Positions 24,841 through 32,722 of a stretch of 60,521 bases of DNA are shown here, piece by piece. This stretch comes from Rikenellaceae bacterium DTU049 (lineage in GTDB: Bacteria > Bacteroidota > Bacteroidia > Bacteroidales > DTU049): positions 1-60,521 of the forward strand of contig LFTI01000087.1 in NCBI GenBank assembly GCA_001513285.1, written 5' to 3'. Under the pieces are notes generated by a model. That model made no database searches, was not told the DNA's origin, and was given only the letters and a program-made list of their open reading frames with translations. The first letter of the stretch is position 1; each line of letters starts with the position of its first letter. Made by a program: the position numbers and the translations under genes.

Positions 24841-26181
24841 ATGGAAACAATTGTTACCGAATTTATCAATAAAAAAATCTGTATTTGGGGATGGGGACGA
24901 GAAGGCAAAAGCACATTACAATTTATAAATAAATTTGTTCAAAGTCCAGATGTAGTGATTGCTGATAAAAATTCTATTGATAATATTGCCATTCCATATA
25001 TTTCTGAAAATGAGCTGATTGCTAACATAGATAAATTTGATATTATAATTAAAGCTCCAGGTATTAGTCTATATAATTTGAATATTAAAAAAACTAATAA
25101 TATTACAAGTCAAGTTGAATTATTCTTAAAATATTTTAAAGATAAAACTATTGGTATTACTGGTACCAAAGGCAAATCTACTACAACTAATTTAGTATAT
25201 TTTTTATTAAAAAATTTAAATTATAATGTACAAATTGGTGGAAATATTGGAATACCTGTATTTGACCTTTTAATGAATGATAAACAACCAGATTGGTACG
25301 TCTTAGAATTATCTTGTCATCAATTAGATAGTATAAATTATTCACCTCATTTAGCAATTTTATTAAATATTTTCCCAGAGCATCTAGATTACTATCAATC
25401 CTTTGAATCGTATAAAAATGCTAAATTTAATATCATTGCTCATCAGAATAATAATGACCTTGCTATAATAAATAACAATATTTCTGATATTCCAAATATA
25501 GATAGTGAAATTTGGAATTTCGGTGAAAACATTAAAAATAGTCAAAGAGGATTATTTTATATTAACAATAATTTAATTTTTAAAGATGCTAACAACACTA
25601 AAAAATTATCAATCGATCAAACCAAATTAAAACTACAAGGTCAGCACAACATTCATAATATTTGTGCAGCATTACTAGCTACACATTTTGTTACTGGCAG
25701 AGAAATAGAAACATTTTTACATGAAATTTATGAATTTCAGCCTTTACCACATAGATTGGAGTATGTAGGTAAATTCAAAAATATTCATTTTTACAATGAT
25801 AGCATCTCTACAATACCACAATCTACTATTGCAGCATTAGAATCACTGCACGATGTAGACACTTTAATAATAGGTGGGATGAATAGAGGTATAAATTATT
25901 CTGAACTTTTTGATTATTTAAAAAAATCTAAGGTAAAAAATATATTTTGCATAGGAGAATTAAAAGATTTTTTATATCAAAATTTAGACAATTATAAAGA
26001 TAAAAATGTAATTAAATTTGAAGATTTACAACAAGCTGTGGATGCTGCTTTTCAATTTACCTCTCCTGGTAAAATTTGTTTATTATCGCCTGCAGCAGCT
26101 AGCTATGATCAGTTCAAAAATTTCGAAGAGCGTGGTGATAAATTCAAACAATATATAGAAAATTTTTATACAAAAATCTAG
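24841..26181 (+). CDS. murD: MurD-family UDP-N-acetylmuramoyl-L-alanine--glutamate ligase (possibly MurD2 type)
   Basis: 446 residues. The N-terminal domain reads 'KKICIWGWGREGKSTLQFI', the central ATPase 'GITGTKGKSTTTNLVYFLL', 'ELSCHQLDSINYSPHLAILLNIFPEHLDYY', and the C-terminal domain 'LPHRLEYVGKFKNIHFYNDSISTIPQSTIAALESL..VDTLIIGGMNRGINY', 'LLSPAAASYDQFKNFEERGDKF'. It adds glutamate to UDP-MurNAc-L-Ala in peptidoglycan synthesis. It is not in a dcw cluster. The 'GWGREG' and 'NDSISTIPQSTIAAL' wordings are closer to the MurD2 (L-Glu-adding) branch than to the canonical 'NDSKATN' motif, so the stereochemistry of the substrate is open. It converges on mreD. Confidence 0.85.
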   Translation: METIVTEFINKKICIWGWGREGKSTLQFINKFVQSPDVVIADKNSIDNIAIPYISENELIANIDKFDIIIKAPGISLYNLNIKKTNNITSQVELFLKYFKDKTIGITGTKGKSTTTNLVYFLLKNLNYNVQIGGNIGIPVFDLLMNDKQPDWYVLELSCHQLDSINYSPHLAILLNIFPEHLDYYQSFESYKNAKFNIIAHQNNNDLAIINNNISDIPNIDSEIWNFGENIKNSQRGLFYINNNLIFKDANNTKKLSIDQTKLKLQGQHNIHNICAALLATHFVTGREIETFLHEIYEFQPLPHRLEYVGKFKNIHFYNDSISTIPQSTIAALESLHDVDTLIIGGMNRGINYSELFDYLKKSKVKNIFCIGELKDFLYQNLDNYKDKNVIKFEDLQQAVDAAFQFTSPGKICLLSPAAASYDQFKNFEERGDKFKQYIENFYTKI

Positions 26182-26216
26182 TTTAAGGTTAATAGTTATA
26201 TGCTTCTATACCATTA

Positions 26217-26753
26217 TTATACAAATTTTTCTTTTTCTTCTTTATGAAATAACCAAGACCTTATTAATTCAGCAATGCAAATAAATATAATAGTAAAAAC
26301 TATTTCTTCGATAATAAAAAAGAATCTAATATGCATCCATGAAGAGAGATAATTTATGATATTTACTAAAAAAGTAAAAATTGTTGAAAAAATAGTTATA
26401 TATATTAAAAAACTCCTCCATCCTAGCAAATTTGAATTGGCATAAAGTGAAGTATCTATCTTTTTAAATTTATTATATTGTGGTAATAAAAAATAATAAT
26501 GCTGAATAAAAATAATAGCTATAGCACCAAAAGCATATAATCCATAAGTGAATGTAAATAAATCTCGTAAAAGACCAATCAAAAAAGCAATAAATATCAA
26601 AGATGTTTTATTTATATTAAATGGGATCAAACATAAAATAATATAGATGAATAAATTAATCTGTACTCCATACGATAGTGGTAAATGATCTAATATTAGA
26701 ACTTGAAAAAGGAAAATTAATATAGCAAATAATACTTTTTTAAAAGTCTGCAT
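26217..26753 (-). CDS. mreD: Rod shape-determining protein MreD
   Basis: 178 residues with five to six hydrophobic segments ('VLFAILIFLFQVLILDHLPLSYGVQINLFIYIILCLIPF', 'SLIFIAFLIGLLRDLFT', 'LYAFGAIAIIFIQHYYF', 'SFLIYITIFSTIFTFLVNIINYL', 'FFFIIEEIVFTIIFICIAELI'). 'LIGLLRDLFTFTYGLYAFGAI' corresponds to the MreD 'GLL.D......lG..al' pattern. Sequence identity in this family is low, and the call rests largely on its place 3 bp behind mreC. It is a membrane component of the elongation (Rod) complex. Confidence 0.88.
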   Translation of the reverse strand: MQTFKKVLFAILIFLFQVLILDHLPLSYGVQINLFIYIILCLIPFNINKTSLIFIAFLIGLLRDLFTFTYGLYAFGAIAIIFIQHYYFLLPQYNKFKKIDTSLYANSNLLGWRSFLIYITIFSTIFTFLVNIINYLSSWMHIRFFFIIEEIVFTIIFICIAELIRSWLFHKEEKEKFV

Positions 26754-26756
26754 GAA

Positions 26757-27584
26757 TTATTTATTTTGATTAAGTTGCATTATTTGATCATTATCAATAA
26801 ACTTAACTACATAAACGAAATATACATTGTATAAATTTTCTAAATAATTAAATTTATATGTCATCGATTGATTGTCTGGGTTAAAATATTTAGAAGTAAC
26901 AACTCCAATAGGTATATTTGGTGGAAAAAAAGTTGAATAAGCACTAGTAAAAATAGTATCACCAAGATTAATTTTAACAGTGAATGGTACATTTACTATT
27001 TCACCCGTTCCTATATGTTTTCTATCCCATTGAGCTATACCAACGTAGTTATTATTTATTGCAGCGGAGATTTTGACATCAGGATGCATATAAGTTTTTA
27101 GCAAACTATATCTATCAGAAACAGAGCTTACTATCCCTAGGATTCCATTAGGTGTAAAGACACCACTATTTTCGCTTATGCCATCTCTCCTACCCTTTTC
27201 TATAATTGCATAATTCTTTGATTCATGAATGGTCATAGACAATAATCTAGCAGGGAAAAAAGAATATAAATTTTTTAACGAGTCTGGTATTAAAAACGTA
27301 CTATCAGAAACAGATATGCATTTAACATTCATAGAATTATGCAATCTATCATTTAGGATTAAATTCTCTATAACTAGTTCTTCGTTTTCTTTTTTTAAAG
27401 AAAAATAATAAGAAATATTACTCGACAATTTATTGAATGGAGAAACTATGAAAGATGAAATTTTAAAAAAATAAGCTTTATGAATTTCAGAATTATAAAT
27501 AAAAAGCCATAAACAAAAAATAGATAATATGAGAAAAGTAATAGTAAAATTATATTTTTTAAAAAATCTTAGCCAGCTCCACAT
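26757..27584 (-). CDS. mreC: Rod shape-determining protein MreC
   Basis: 275 residues. One N-terminal transmembrane segment (about 12-30), a periplasmic coiled coil ('SYYFSLKKENEELVIENLILNDRL') and the MreC beta domain ('FFPARLLSMTIHESKNYAIIEKGRRDGISENSGVFTPNGILGIVSSVSDRYSLLKTYMHPDVKISAAI', 'VPFTVKINLGDTIFTSAYSTFFPPNIPIGVVTS'). It links MreB filaments to periplasmic wall synthases. Genes mreB, mreC and mreD are separated by 3 bp each and belong to one transcript. Confidence 0.95.
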   Translation of the reverse strand: MWSWLRFFKKYNFTITFLILSIFCLWLFIYNSEIHKAYFFKISSFIVSPFNKLSSNISYYFSLKKENEELVIENLILNDRLHNSMNVKCISVSDSTFLIPDSLKNLYSFFPARLLSMTIHESKNYAIIEKGRRDGISENSGVFTPNGILGIVSSVSDRYSLLKTYMHPDVKISAAINNNYVGIAQWDRKHIGTGEIVNVPFTVKINLGDTIFTSAYSTFFPPNIPIGVVTSKYFNPDNQSMTYKFNYLENLYNVYFVYVVKFIDNDQIMQLNQNK

Positions 27585-27587
27585 GAA

Positions 27588-28607
27588 TTAAATAAGGAAA
27601 GGGAATTTATTAAAATTTTTAAGAGCTACGCTAGTACCTCTAGCTACAGCTAAAAGAGGATCTTCGCCCAACTGCACTTTTAATTTTATTCTAGATGACA
27701 ATCTTTTATCTAAGCCACGAAGTAATGAGCTACCGCCAGTAAGATAAACACCATTTTTCAATATATCTGCAGATAGTTCTGGTGGAGTATTTTCTAATGC
27801 ACTAATTACGGTATCTTCTATTTTAGAAATAGTTTTATCTATAGCATGAGCTATCTCTTCATGGTTAACATGTACTGAGCGAGGTATACCAGTTATTATA
27901 TCTCTACCATTAACTTCTATAGGGTCAGGTGGATTTTCAATATTAGGTATAGCAGCACCAACATCAATTTTAATACGTTCTGCTGTTCTTTCACCGATAC
28001 TGAGATTATGAGCACGTCTCATATAATCTTGTATATCTTCATTGAGTTCAGTACCACCTATGCGAATGCTTTTATTACTAATAATACCACCTAAAGCAAT
28101 AACTGCCACCTCAGTAGTACCACCACCTATGTCTACAATCATATTACCTGTATTGTCTAATACATCTATACCTATACCTAAAGCTGCAGCCATAGGTTCA
28201 TAAATTAATTTTACTTCTTTAGCGCCAGCTTGTTCAGCAGAGTCGTGTACAGCTCTCATTTCTACCTCAGTGATACCACTAGGAATACCTATTACCATAC
28301 GATAACTATAATTAATGATAGTATTTTTCCAAGGTATCATTTTAATAAATTCCCTAATCATTATCTCAGCAGCATAGAAATCTGCTATTACTCCATCTCT
28401 CAATGGGATAATAGTTTTTATATGTTCATGAGTTTTGCCATGCATCATCATAGCTTTTTTGCCAACAGCCATCACAGTATTTGTAGTATTATCTATCGCA
28501 ACGATAGATGGTTCATTTACTACCACTTTATCATTATACATTATCACTGTATTAGCTGTACCTAAGTCTATTGCTATTTCTTTTGTTAAAAAATTAAACA
28601 AAGCCAT
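27588..28607 (-). CDS. mreB: Rod shape-determining actin-like protein MreB
   Basis: 339 residues, the standard MreB length. Actin-fold signatures are 'EIAIDLGTANTVIMYNDKVVVNEPSIVAID', 'GIPSGITEVEMRAVHDSAEQAGAKEVKLIYEPMAAALGIGI', 'NMIVDIGGGTTEVAVIALGGI', 'GERTAERIKIDVG' and 'GVYLTGGSSLLRGLDKRL'. It polymerises beneath the membrane and positions the Rod complex. purH lies 16 bp upstream on the same strand, as in many Bacteroidota genomes, so the shape genes depend at least partly on the purH promoter. Confidence 0.97.
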   Translation of the reverse strand: MALFNFLTKEIAIDLGTANTVIMYNDKVVVNEPSIVAIDNTTNTVMAVGKKAMMMHGKTHEHIKTIIPLRDGVIADFYAAEIMIREFIKMIPWKNTIINYSYRMVIGIPSGITEVEMRAVHDSAEQAGAKEVKLIYEPMAAALGIGIDVLDNTGNMIVDIGGGTTEVAVIALGGIISNKSIRIGGTELNEDIQDYMRRAHNLSIGERTAERIKIDVGAAIPNIENPPDPIEVNGRDIITGIPRSVHVNHEEIAHAIDKTISKIEDTVISALENTPPELSADILKNGVYLTGGSSLLRGLDKRLSSRIKLKVQLGEDPLLAVARGTSVALKNFNKFPFLI

Positions 28608-28623
28608 CTTATTCCTCTATTTT

Positions 28624-30147
28624 TTAATGTTTAAAATTCCTAATATTTGTAAATGACAAAATTAAATCATTTTCTTGACAATAAGATATAATATCTCTAT
28701 CATGTATAGATCCACCAGGCTCTACTATAGCTACGATGCCATTTTTATAAGCTAAATCTACACTATCTGCAAATGGGAAAAATCCATCACTAGCTAATAT
28801 TGCTCCATTGAGGTCGTGACCAAAAATTTTTGCTTTCTCAATTGCTAACTTAACAGCATCTACTCTGCTAGGTTGCCCACATCCCATACCTATCAATTGT
28901 TGATCTTTAACAATAGCAATAGCATTAGATTTTAAATATTTAGCAATGGATACACCAAGCGCCATATCCTCAATCAATTTATCATTTAATTTTTTGTTTT
29001 TAACTATCCATTCCCATTTAGATGTATCAGGGATATAATCATCTCTCTGCTGTACCAAACTACCACCTAAGACACTACGCCACATCCAACTATCAGGTTT
29101 AGCATCTGATATAGAAAGCAAAATTCTATTTTTTTTAATTGATAATTTCTCTATTTGTCCTTCTAAAAATCTGGGAACTATGAGAACTTCAAAAAACAAA
29201 CTATTTAATTTTTCTATAGTTTCATCATCGATAGGTGTATTAAAAGCAAAAATACCACCATAGGCAGATACAGGATCTCCAGCCAAAGTTTTTTCGAAAG
29301 CATCTGCAGGTCTATTGCTCACAGCTACACCACAAGGATTAGTATGTTTAACTACTACACAAGCATTTGGACTCAGTTCATTGACTAGTAACCAAGCACT
29401 ATCTATATCTAAAAAATTATTATATGATAAATCCTTACCATGATGTTTTTGATAGTTCATACTACCATCATGCATATAAAATGCTTGCTGATGAGGATTT
29501 TCGCCATAACGAAGTGGAGTTATTATATTTTTATTTACTATTTCAGTTTCTTTGCCAAAATATGGCTGAGAGAACCACTGAAATATAGCAGCATCATACA
29601 TCGTAGCAATAGCAAAAGCATTTTTGGCTAATAAGCGTCTATCTGACTCTAAACTATTACCATTTTTTATACATTCAAAGAAATGATTGTAATCACTTTT
29701 GTCAGCAGCTACTAGCACATCTTTGAAATTTTTAGCAGCAGCACGTATGAGCGTTATACCTCCGATATCTATTTTTTCGATAATTTCTTCTTCATTAGTA
29801 GCATATTTGCATGTTTCTCTAAAAGGGTAAAGATCTACCAGTACTGCGTCTATTTTTGCTAAATTATATTTGTTTGCTTCTTTTAAATCATTTTCATTAT
29901 CTCGTCTAAGCAATATTCCACCTAATATAGCTGGATGTAGAGTCTTCACTCGTCCATTTAAAAGAGCTGGATAATTAGTTAATTCATCTATTTCTATTAC
30001 ATCAATTCCATATTCATTAAGAAATTTACTAGTTCCACCTGTAGATATAATTTGGCCTCTATAATTTTTCAAAATTTCTATATAAGGTAAAAGCAAGTTT
30101 TTATTATATACTGAAATTAATATAGAATTTATTGGTTTGAGAGACAT
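28624..30147 (-). CDS. purH: Bifunctional AICAR transformylase / IMP cyclohydrolase
   Basis: 507 residues, the usual PurH size. The IMP cyclohydrolase (MGS-like) domain is N-terminal ('ISVYNKNLLLPYIEIL', 'IISTGGTSKFLNEYGIDVIEIDELTNYPALLNGRVKTLHPAILGGIL'). The AICAR transformylase domain follows ('LRYGENPHQQAFYM', 'ACVVVKHTNPCGVAVS', 'DPVSAYGGIFAFN', 'ILASDGFFPFADSVDLAYKNGI'). It performs the last two steps of IMP synthesis. The promoter element TAATTTTG is separated from the ATG by only seven bases, so the mRNA is expected to be leaderless or nearly so. Confidence 0.97.
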   Translation of the reverse strand: MSLKPINSILISVYNKNLLLPYIEILKNYRGQIISTGGTSKFLNEYGIDVIEIDELTNYPALLNGRVKTLHPAILGGILLRRDNENDLKEANKYNLAKIDAVLVDLYPFRETCKYATNEEEIIEKIDIGGITLIRAAAKNFKDVLVAADKSDYNHFFECIKNGNSLESDRRLLAKNAFAIATMYDAAIFQWFSQPYFGKETEIVNKNIITPLRYGENPHQQAFYMHDGSMNYQKHHGKDLSYNNFLDIDSAWLLVNELSPNACVVVKHTNPCGVAVSNRPADAFEKTLAGDPVSAYGGIFAFNTPIDDETIEKLNSLFFEVLIVPRFLEGQIEKLSIKKNRILLSISDAKPDSWMWRSVLGGSLVQQRDDYIPDTSKWEWIVKNKKLNDKLIEDMALGVSIAKYLKSNAIAIVKDQQLIGMGCGQPSRVDAVKLAIEKAKIFGHDLNGAILASDGFFPFADSVDLAYKNGIVAIVEPGGSIHDRDIISYCQENDLILSFTNIRNFKH

Positions 30148-30154
30148 TTTTTTG

Positions 30155-30162
30155 CAAAATTA
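30155..30162 (-). promoter_or_regulatory. Promoter -7 element of purH-mreBCD (TAATTTTG), 7 nt from ATG
   Basis: The minus strand reads TAATTTTG-caaaaaa-ATG. In Bacteroidota the start site lies a few bases after this box, so it would fall at or next to the purH initiation codon. Confidence 0.65.
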
Positions 30163-30280
30163 AAAATAAAAATGATATTTTTATTATAATCGAGAAAGAT
30201 TATTTTTTTAATATAAACCATTAATATTTCGCAGAAAAATACTGCAAAACATTAAGTAGAATGAAATTATAATTGTAGCT

Positions 30281-31477
30281 TTACCACCTACTTATGCCTG
30301 CTATTCCACCAAATTCATTATACAATTTATCTTTAATATCAGCTTTTACAAATTCTATTTTAGTAGAATATTCTTCTGCTAAATCTGTTATATATTCTCT
30401 TAAATTAATTTCTGCAGGATTATTACAATGTTTTTTTGCCTCATCTAGGAGACCAAATATTAATCCATCTTCGCACCTATAAGCTTTAGCATCAAAATCC
30501 CAAGGCAAAAGTAAAATTTGTAATCTTCCTATTTGCAGAGCTTCTAAAACATCTGACAAACCAATAATTCCATAGCCCTGATAAATTAAATCGAAATAAT
30601 ATTTTTCTTCATCATATTCTGTTTTTTCGAGCAAAGGAGTGATCTTTTCAAGAATTTCTTTATTAGAAATATTATCAGGATTAGTGAGATTAGAGACATG
30701 TCCGATAATTAATTTTTTAACATCATGGCTAAGGTAATTTTCGAAAAAACTAAGTTGCCAATCAGTACCTATCAAAACAAGTCTACTGATATTTAATTGA
30801 TGAATAGACTTTGCTAACATATCAGCTAATCGCTTATATAGTTTGTGAGACCAATTTTGATATTTAGATTTATATTTGTCTTTAAATTTTTCTCGAGCAT
30901 AGAAATGACGTTCTCCATACAGAGTTTGATCAATTGCAGATAAATGATCTTGAATTTCTTTCCATTCATTACTAGTAATTTCAGCAAAAGTATCCGTTAT
31001 TTCCTGAACTTCATTTAAGAAAATTTGGTAAAATCTCCATTTAGTCCCATAAATATGCAAAATACCTGTTCTATCATACTCATCAAATGCATAATAAATA
31101 GGTAAAAGATAAGGTTTCCCATAATGTACATCTATTTTGCCTAGAGTCAAATCTATAGCAGGCAAATCTATTTGTAATTCAAAGGTTTCGCTCTCCAATT
31201 CATTTTTATCATTTACCCAAGCAAATTTAGCTAAAGTCCTTGTCTCTGGATGTACAAATTGTAAAGAAAGTAAAAAATCTTCTAAAAATGTTCTTCCATT
31301 ATTTAATTTTACATCTAGAGATTTAAAATCTTTTAAAGCATTTTTAATTCTAATGATCCAGGCCATATTCTTATTTTCTTCCTTCGATGGATCAGTATCA
31401 CAATAAACGGATAATACTGGTACTGCTAATGACTCAATTCTTTCTTTAAATGCATTGATTTGTTCCAGGGTTATCAT
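30281..31477 (-). CDS. baeRF-type (bacterial archaeo-eukaryotic release factor-like) protein
   Basis: 398 residues. The N-terminal domain begins 'VPVLSVYCDTDPSKEENKNMAWIIRIKNALKDF', the usual baeRF opening. The middle eRF1 domain 2-like segment covers 'ISRLVLIGTDWQLSFFENYL'. The domain 3-like part has 'YQGYGIIGLSDVLEALQIGRLQILLLPWDF.AKAYRCEDGLIFG' and the terminal 'FGGIAGISRW', parallel to the family's 'GGIGA.LR' ending. No GGQ peptidyl-hydrolysis motif is present. The families are proposed to act in ribosome rescue or translation stress, mostly from computational analysis. It has no obvious operon partner. Confidence 0.75.
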   Translation of the reverse strand: MITLEQINAFKERIESLAVPVLSVYCDTDPSKEENKNMAWIIRIKNALKDFKSLDVKLNNGRTFLEDFLLSLQFVHPETRTLAKFAWVNDKNELESETFELQIDLPAIDLTLGKIDVHYGKPYLLPIYYAFDEYDRTGILHIYGTKWRFYQIFLNEVQEITDTFAEITSNEWKEIQDHLSAIDQTLYGERHFYAREKFKDKYKSKYQNWSHKLYKRLADMLAKSIHQLNISRLVLIGTDWQLSFFENYLSHDVKKLIIGHVSNLTNPDNISNKEILEKITPLLEKTEYDEEKYYFDLIYQGYGIIGLSDVLEALQIGRLQILLLPWDFDAKAYRCEDGLIFGLLDEAKKHCNNPAEINLREYITDLAEEYSTKIEFVKADIKDKLYNEFGGIAGISRW

Positions 31478-31503
31478 GGCACTACAATTTTATGATTACT
31501 TAT

Positions 31504-31556
31504 ATAAAAATTAATACAAAAATTATACAAAAATTATACAAAATTTTTACAAAAAA
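31504..31556. repeat. Tandem AT-rich repeat upstream of the baeRF gene
   Basis: The unit 'tacaaaaatta' recurs about three to four times (aatacaaaaattatacaaaaattatacaaaatttttacaaaaaa). Read on the minus strand this is repeated 'TAATTTTTGTA', a one-base-longer relative of the TAnnTTTG box, in the position of the baeRF gene promoter. Confidence 0.6.
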
Positions 31557-31590
31557 TAAATAAATTAATTCAAAGTAAAAACAATTGAGA

Positions 31591-32148
31591 TTAATGATTC
31601 CAGAAAATTTCTGATTTTCCTTTTAATAATAAAATTTTTCTGCCTAATATAAAAAAATAATCGCTTAATCTATTAATATAAGCCATTATTAAATCATAAT
31701 TAGAAATAGATTCATTTTCGGCCAATTCACAAATTTTTCTTTCTGCTCGCCTAACAATAGTTCTAATAATATGACAAAATGACATATCAGGATCACCAAC
31801 TGGTAAAACAAAATTGGTTAATTCACCCAACTCATTAGAATATTGATCAATTTTATATTCTAAAAAAATAACTCTATCATTAGAAAAGACAGGCAATGTA
31901 TCAGTAGAAATTGATTTATTAGCTATATGAGATTCTATAATAAAAATATCATTAATAATAGTAAATAAATCATCACGAATATCAGGTACATCAATTATCT
32001 CATAAAAATATCCAATAAAAGAACATGCTTCATCTAGAGTACCATAAGCTTCTACACGAGGATCATATTTAGGGACATTTTCTCCAGATAATAGTTGAGT
32101 ATATCCTTTATCACCATTTTTTGTATATATTTTTTTAATATTTTTCAT
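31591..32148 (-). CDS. PduO-type cob(I)alamin adenosyltransferase
   Basis: 185 residues. It has the PduO/MMAB pattern: 'IYTKNGDKGYTQLLSGENVPKYDPRVEAYGTLDEACSFIGYF' (the TxxGDxGxT...RVEAYGTLDE ATP site), 'DTLPVF..DRVIFLEYKIDQYSNELGELTNFVLPVG' and 'CHIIRTIVRRAERKICELAENESIS' with the conserved 'RRAER'. It transfers adenosyl from ATP to cob(I)alamin or corrinoid, in coenzyme B12 synthesis or salvage. No other B12 genes are in the window. It begins 25 bp after the truncated ABC ATPase and probably relies on that gene's promoter. Confidence 0.93.
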   Translation of the reverse strand: MKNIKKIYTKNGDKGYTQLLSGENVPKYDPRVEAYGTLDEACSFIGYFYEIIDVPDIRDDLFTIINDIFIIESHIANKSISTDTLPVFSNDRVIFLEYKIDQYSNELGELTNFVLPVGDPDMSFCHIIRTIVRRAERKICELAENESISNYDLIMAYINRLSDYFFILGRKILLLKGKSEIFWNH

Positions 32149-32173
32149 ATATCTTGATAATTTTTGAGAAAAT

Positions 32174-32671
32174 TTATGCTAAAGGGACATTAATATGAGC
32201 TCTAGCAATAGCCACACGTTGTCTTTGTCCACCAGACAATTCATTAGGTTTATGATGTATTCTATCCTTCAGACCTACTATTTCGAACATAGGCTCTGCA
32301 CGAGCAATACGATCATTCTTATTAACACCAGCATAAATGAGTGACAACATCACATTTTCTAATGCATTATAACGAGAAAGTAAATAAAAAGTTTGAAAAA
32401 CAAAACCTACCTCTTTATTTCTGATACCAGCTAATTCATCATCACCAAGCCCACTAACTAATTGATTATTAAGATAATACTCTCCGCTCGTAGGAGTATC
32501 AAGACAACCTATAATATTCATTAGAGTAGTTTTTCCCAAACCAGATGACCGAGTGATGACGACAAAATCATTTTTATTAATTTTCAAAATAATACTCTGT
32601 AAGACATTAACAACGACTTGACCGATGGAATAAGTCTTTTGAATATTATTAAGAGAAATGATAGAATCCAT
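32174..32671 (-). pseudogene. Truncated LolD/MacB-type ABC transporter ATPase
   Basis: 165 residues from the ATG (MDSIISLNNIQKTYSIGQ), against ~220-235 in the family. Q-loop and signature are recognisable ('VGFVFQTFYLLSRYNALENVMLSLIYAGV', 'PNELSGGQRQRVAIARAH'). The protein stops right after that ('INVPLA*'), where the family continues 'NPKIILADEPTGNLD'. Walker B, the catalytic Glu and the switch His are missing. Walker A is also damaged: 'RSSGLGKTT' replaces 'GPSGSGKST' and loses the first glycine. It cannot be a normal ATPase. The intact upstream box and first 160 residues suggest recent decay, or retention for transcribing pduO. Confidence 0.8.
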
Positions 32672-32683
32672 AAAAAATTTTAA

Positions 32684-32691
32684 CAAAGATA
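32684..32691 (-). promoter_or_regulatory. Promoter -7 element (TATCTTTG) of truncated ABC gene and pduO
   Basis: The plus strand reads caaagata, giving TATCTTTG on the minus strand, 12 nt before the ATG at 32671. Its TTG was taken as a start by the ORF track. Confidence 0.6.
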
Positions 32692-32722
32692 AAAGAAAGT
32701 TTTATGAAAAAGGATAAAACAT

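Noticed and set aside
28230-28656. Plus-strand ORFs over mreB and the mreB-purH junction
   Set aside because: They are shadows of conserved mreB codons in another frame.
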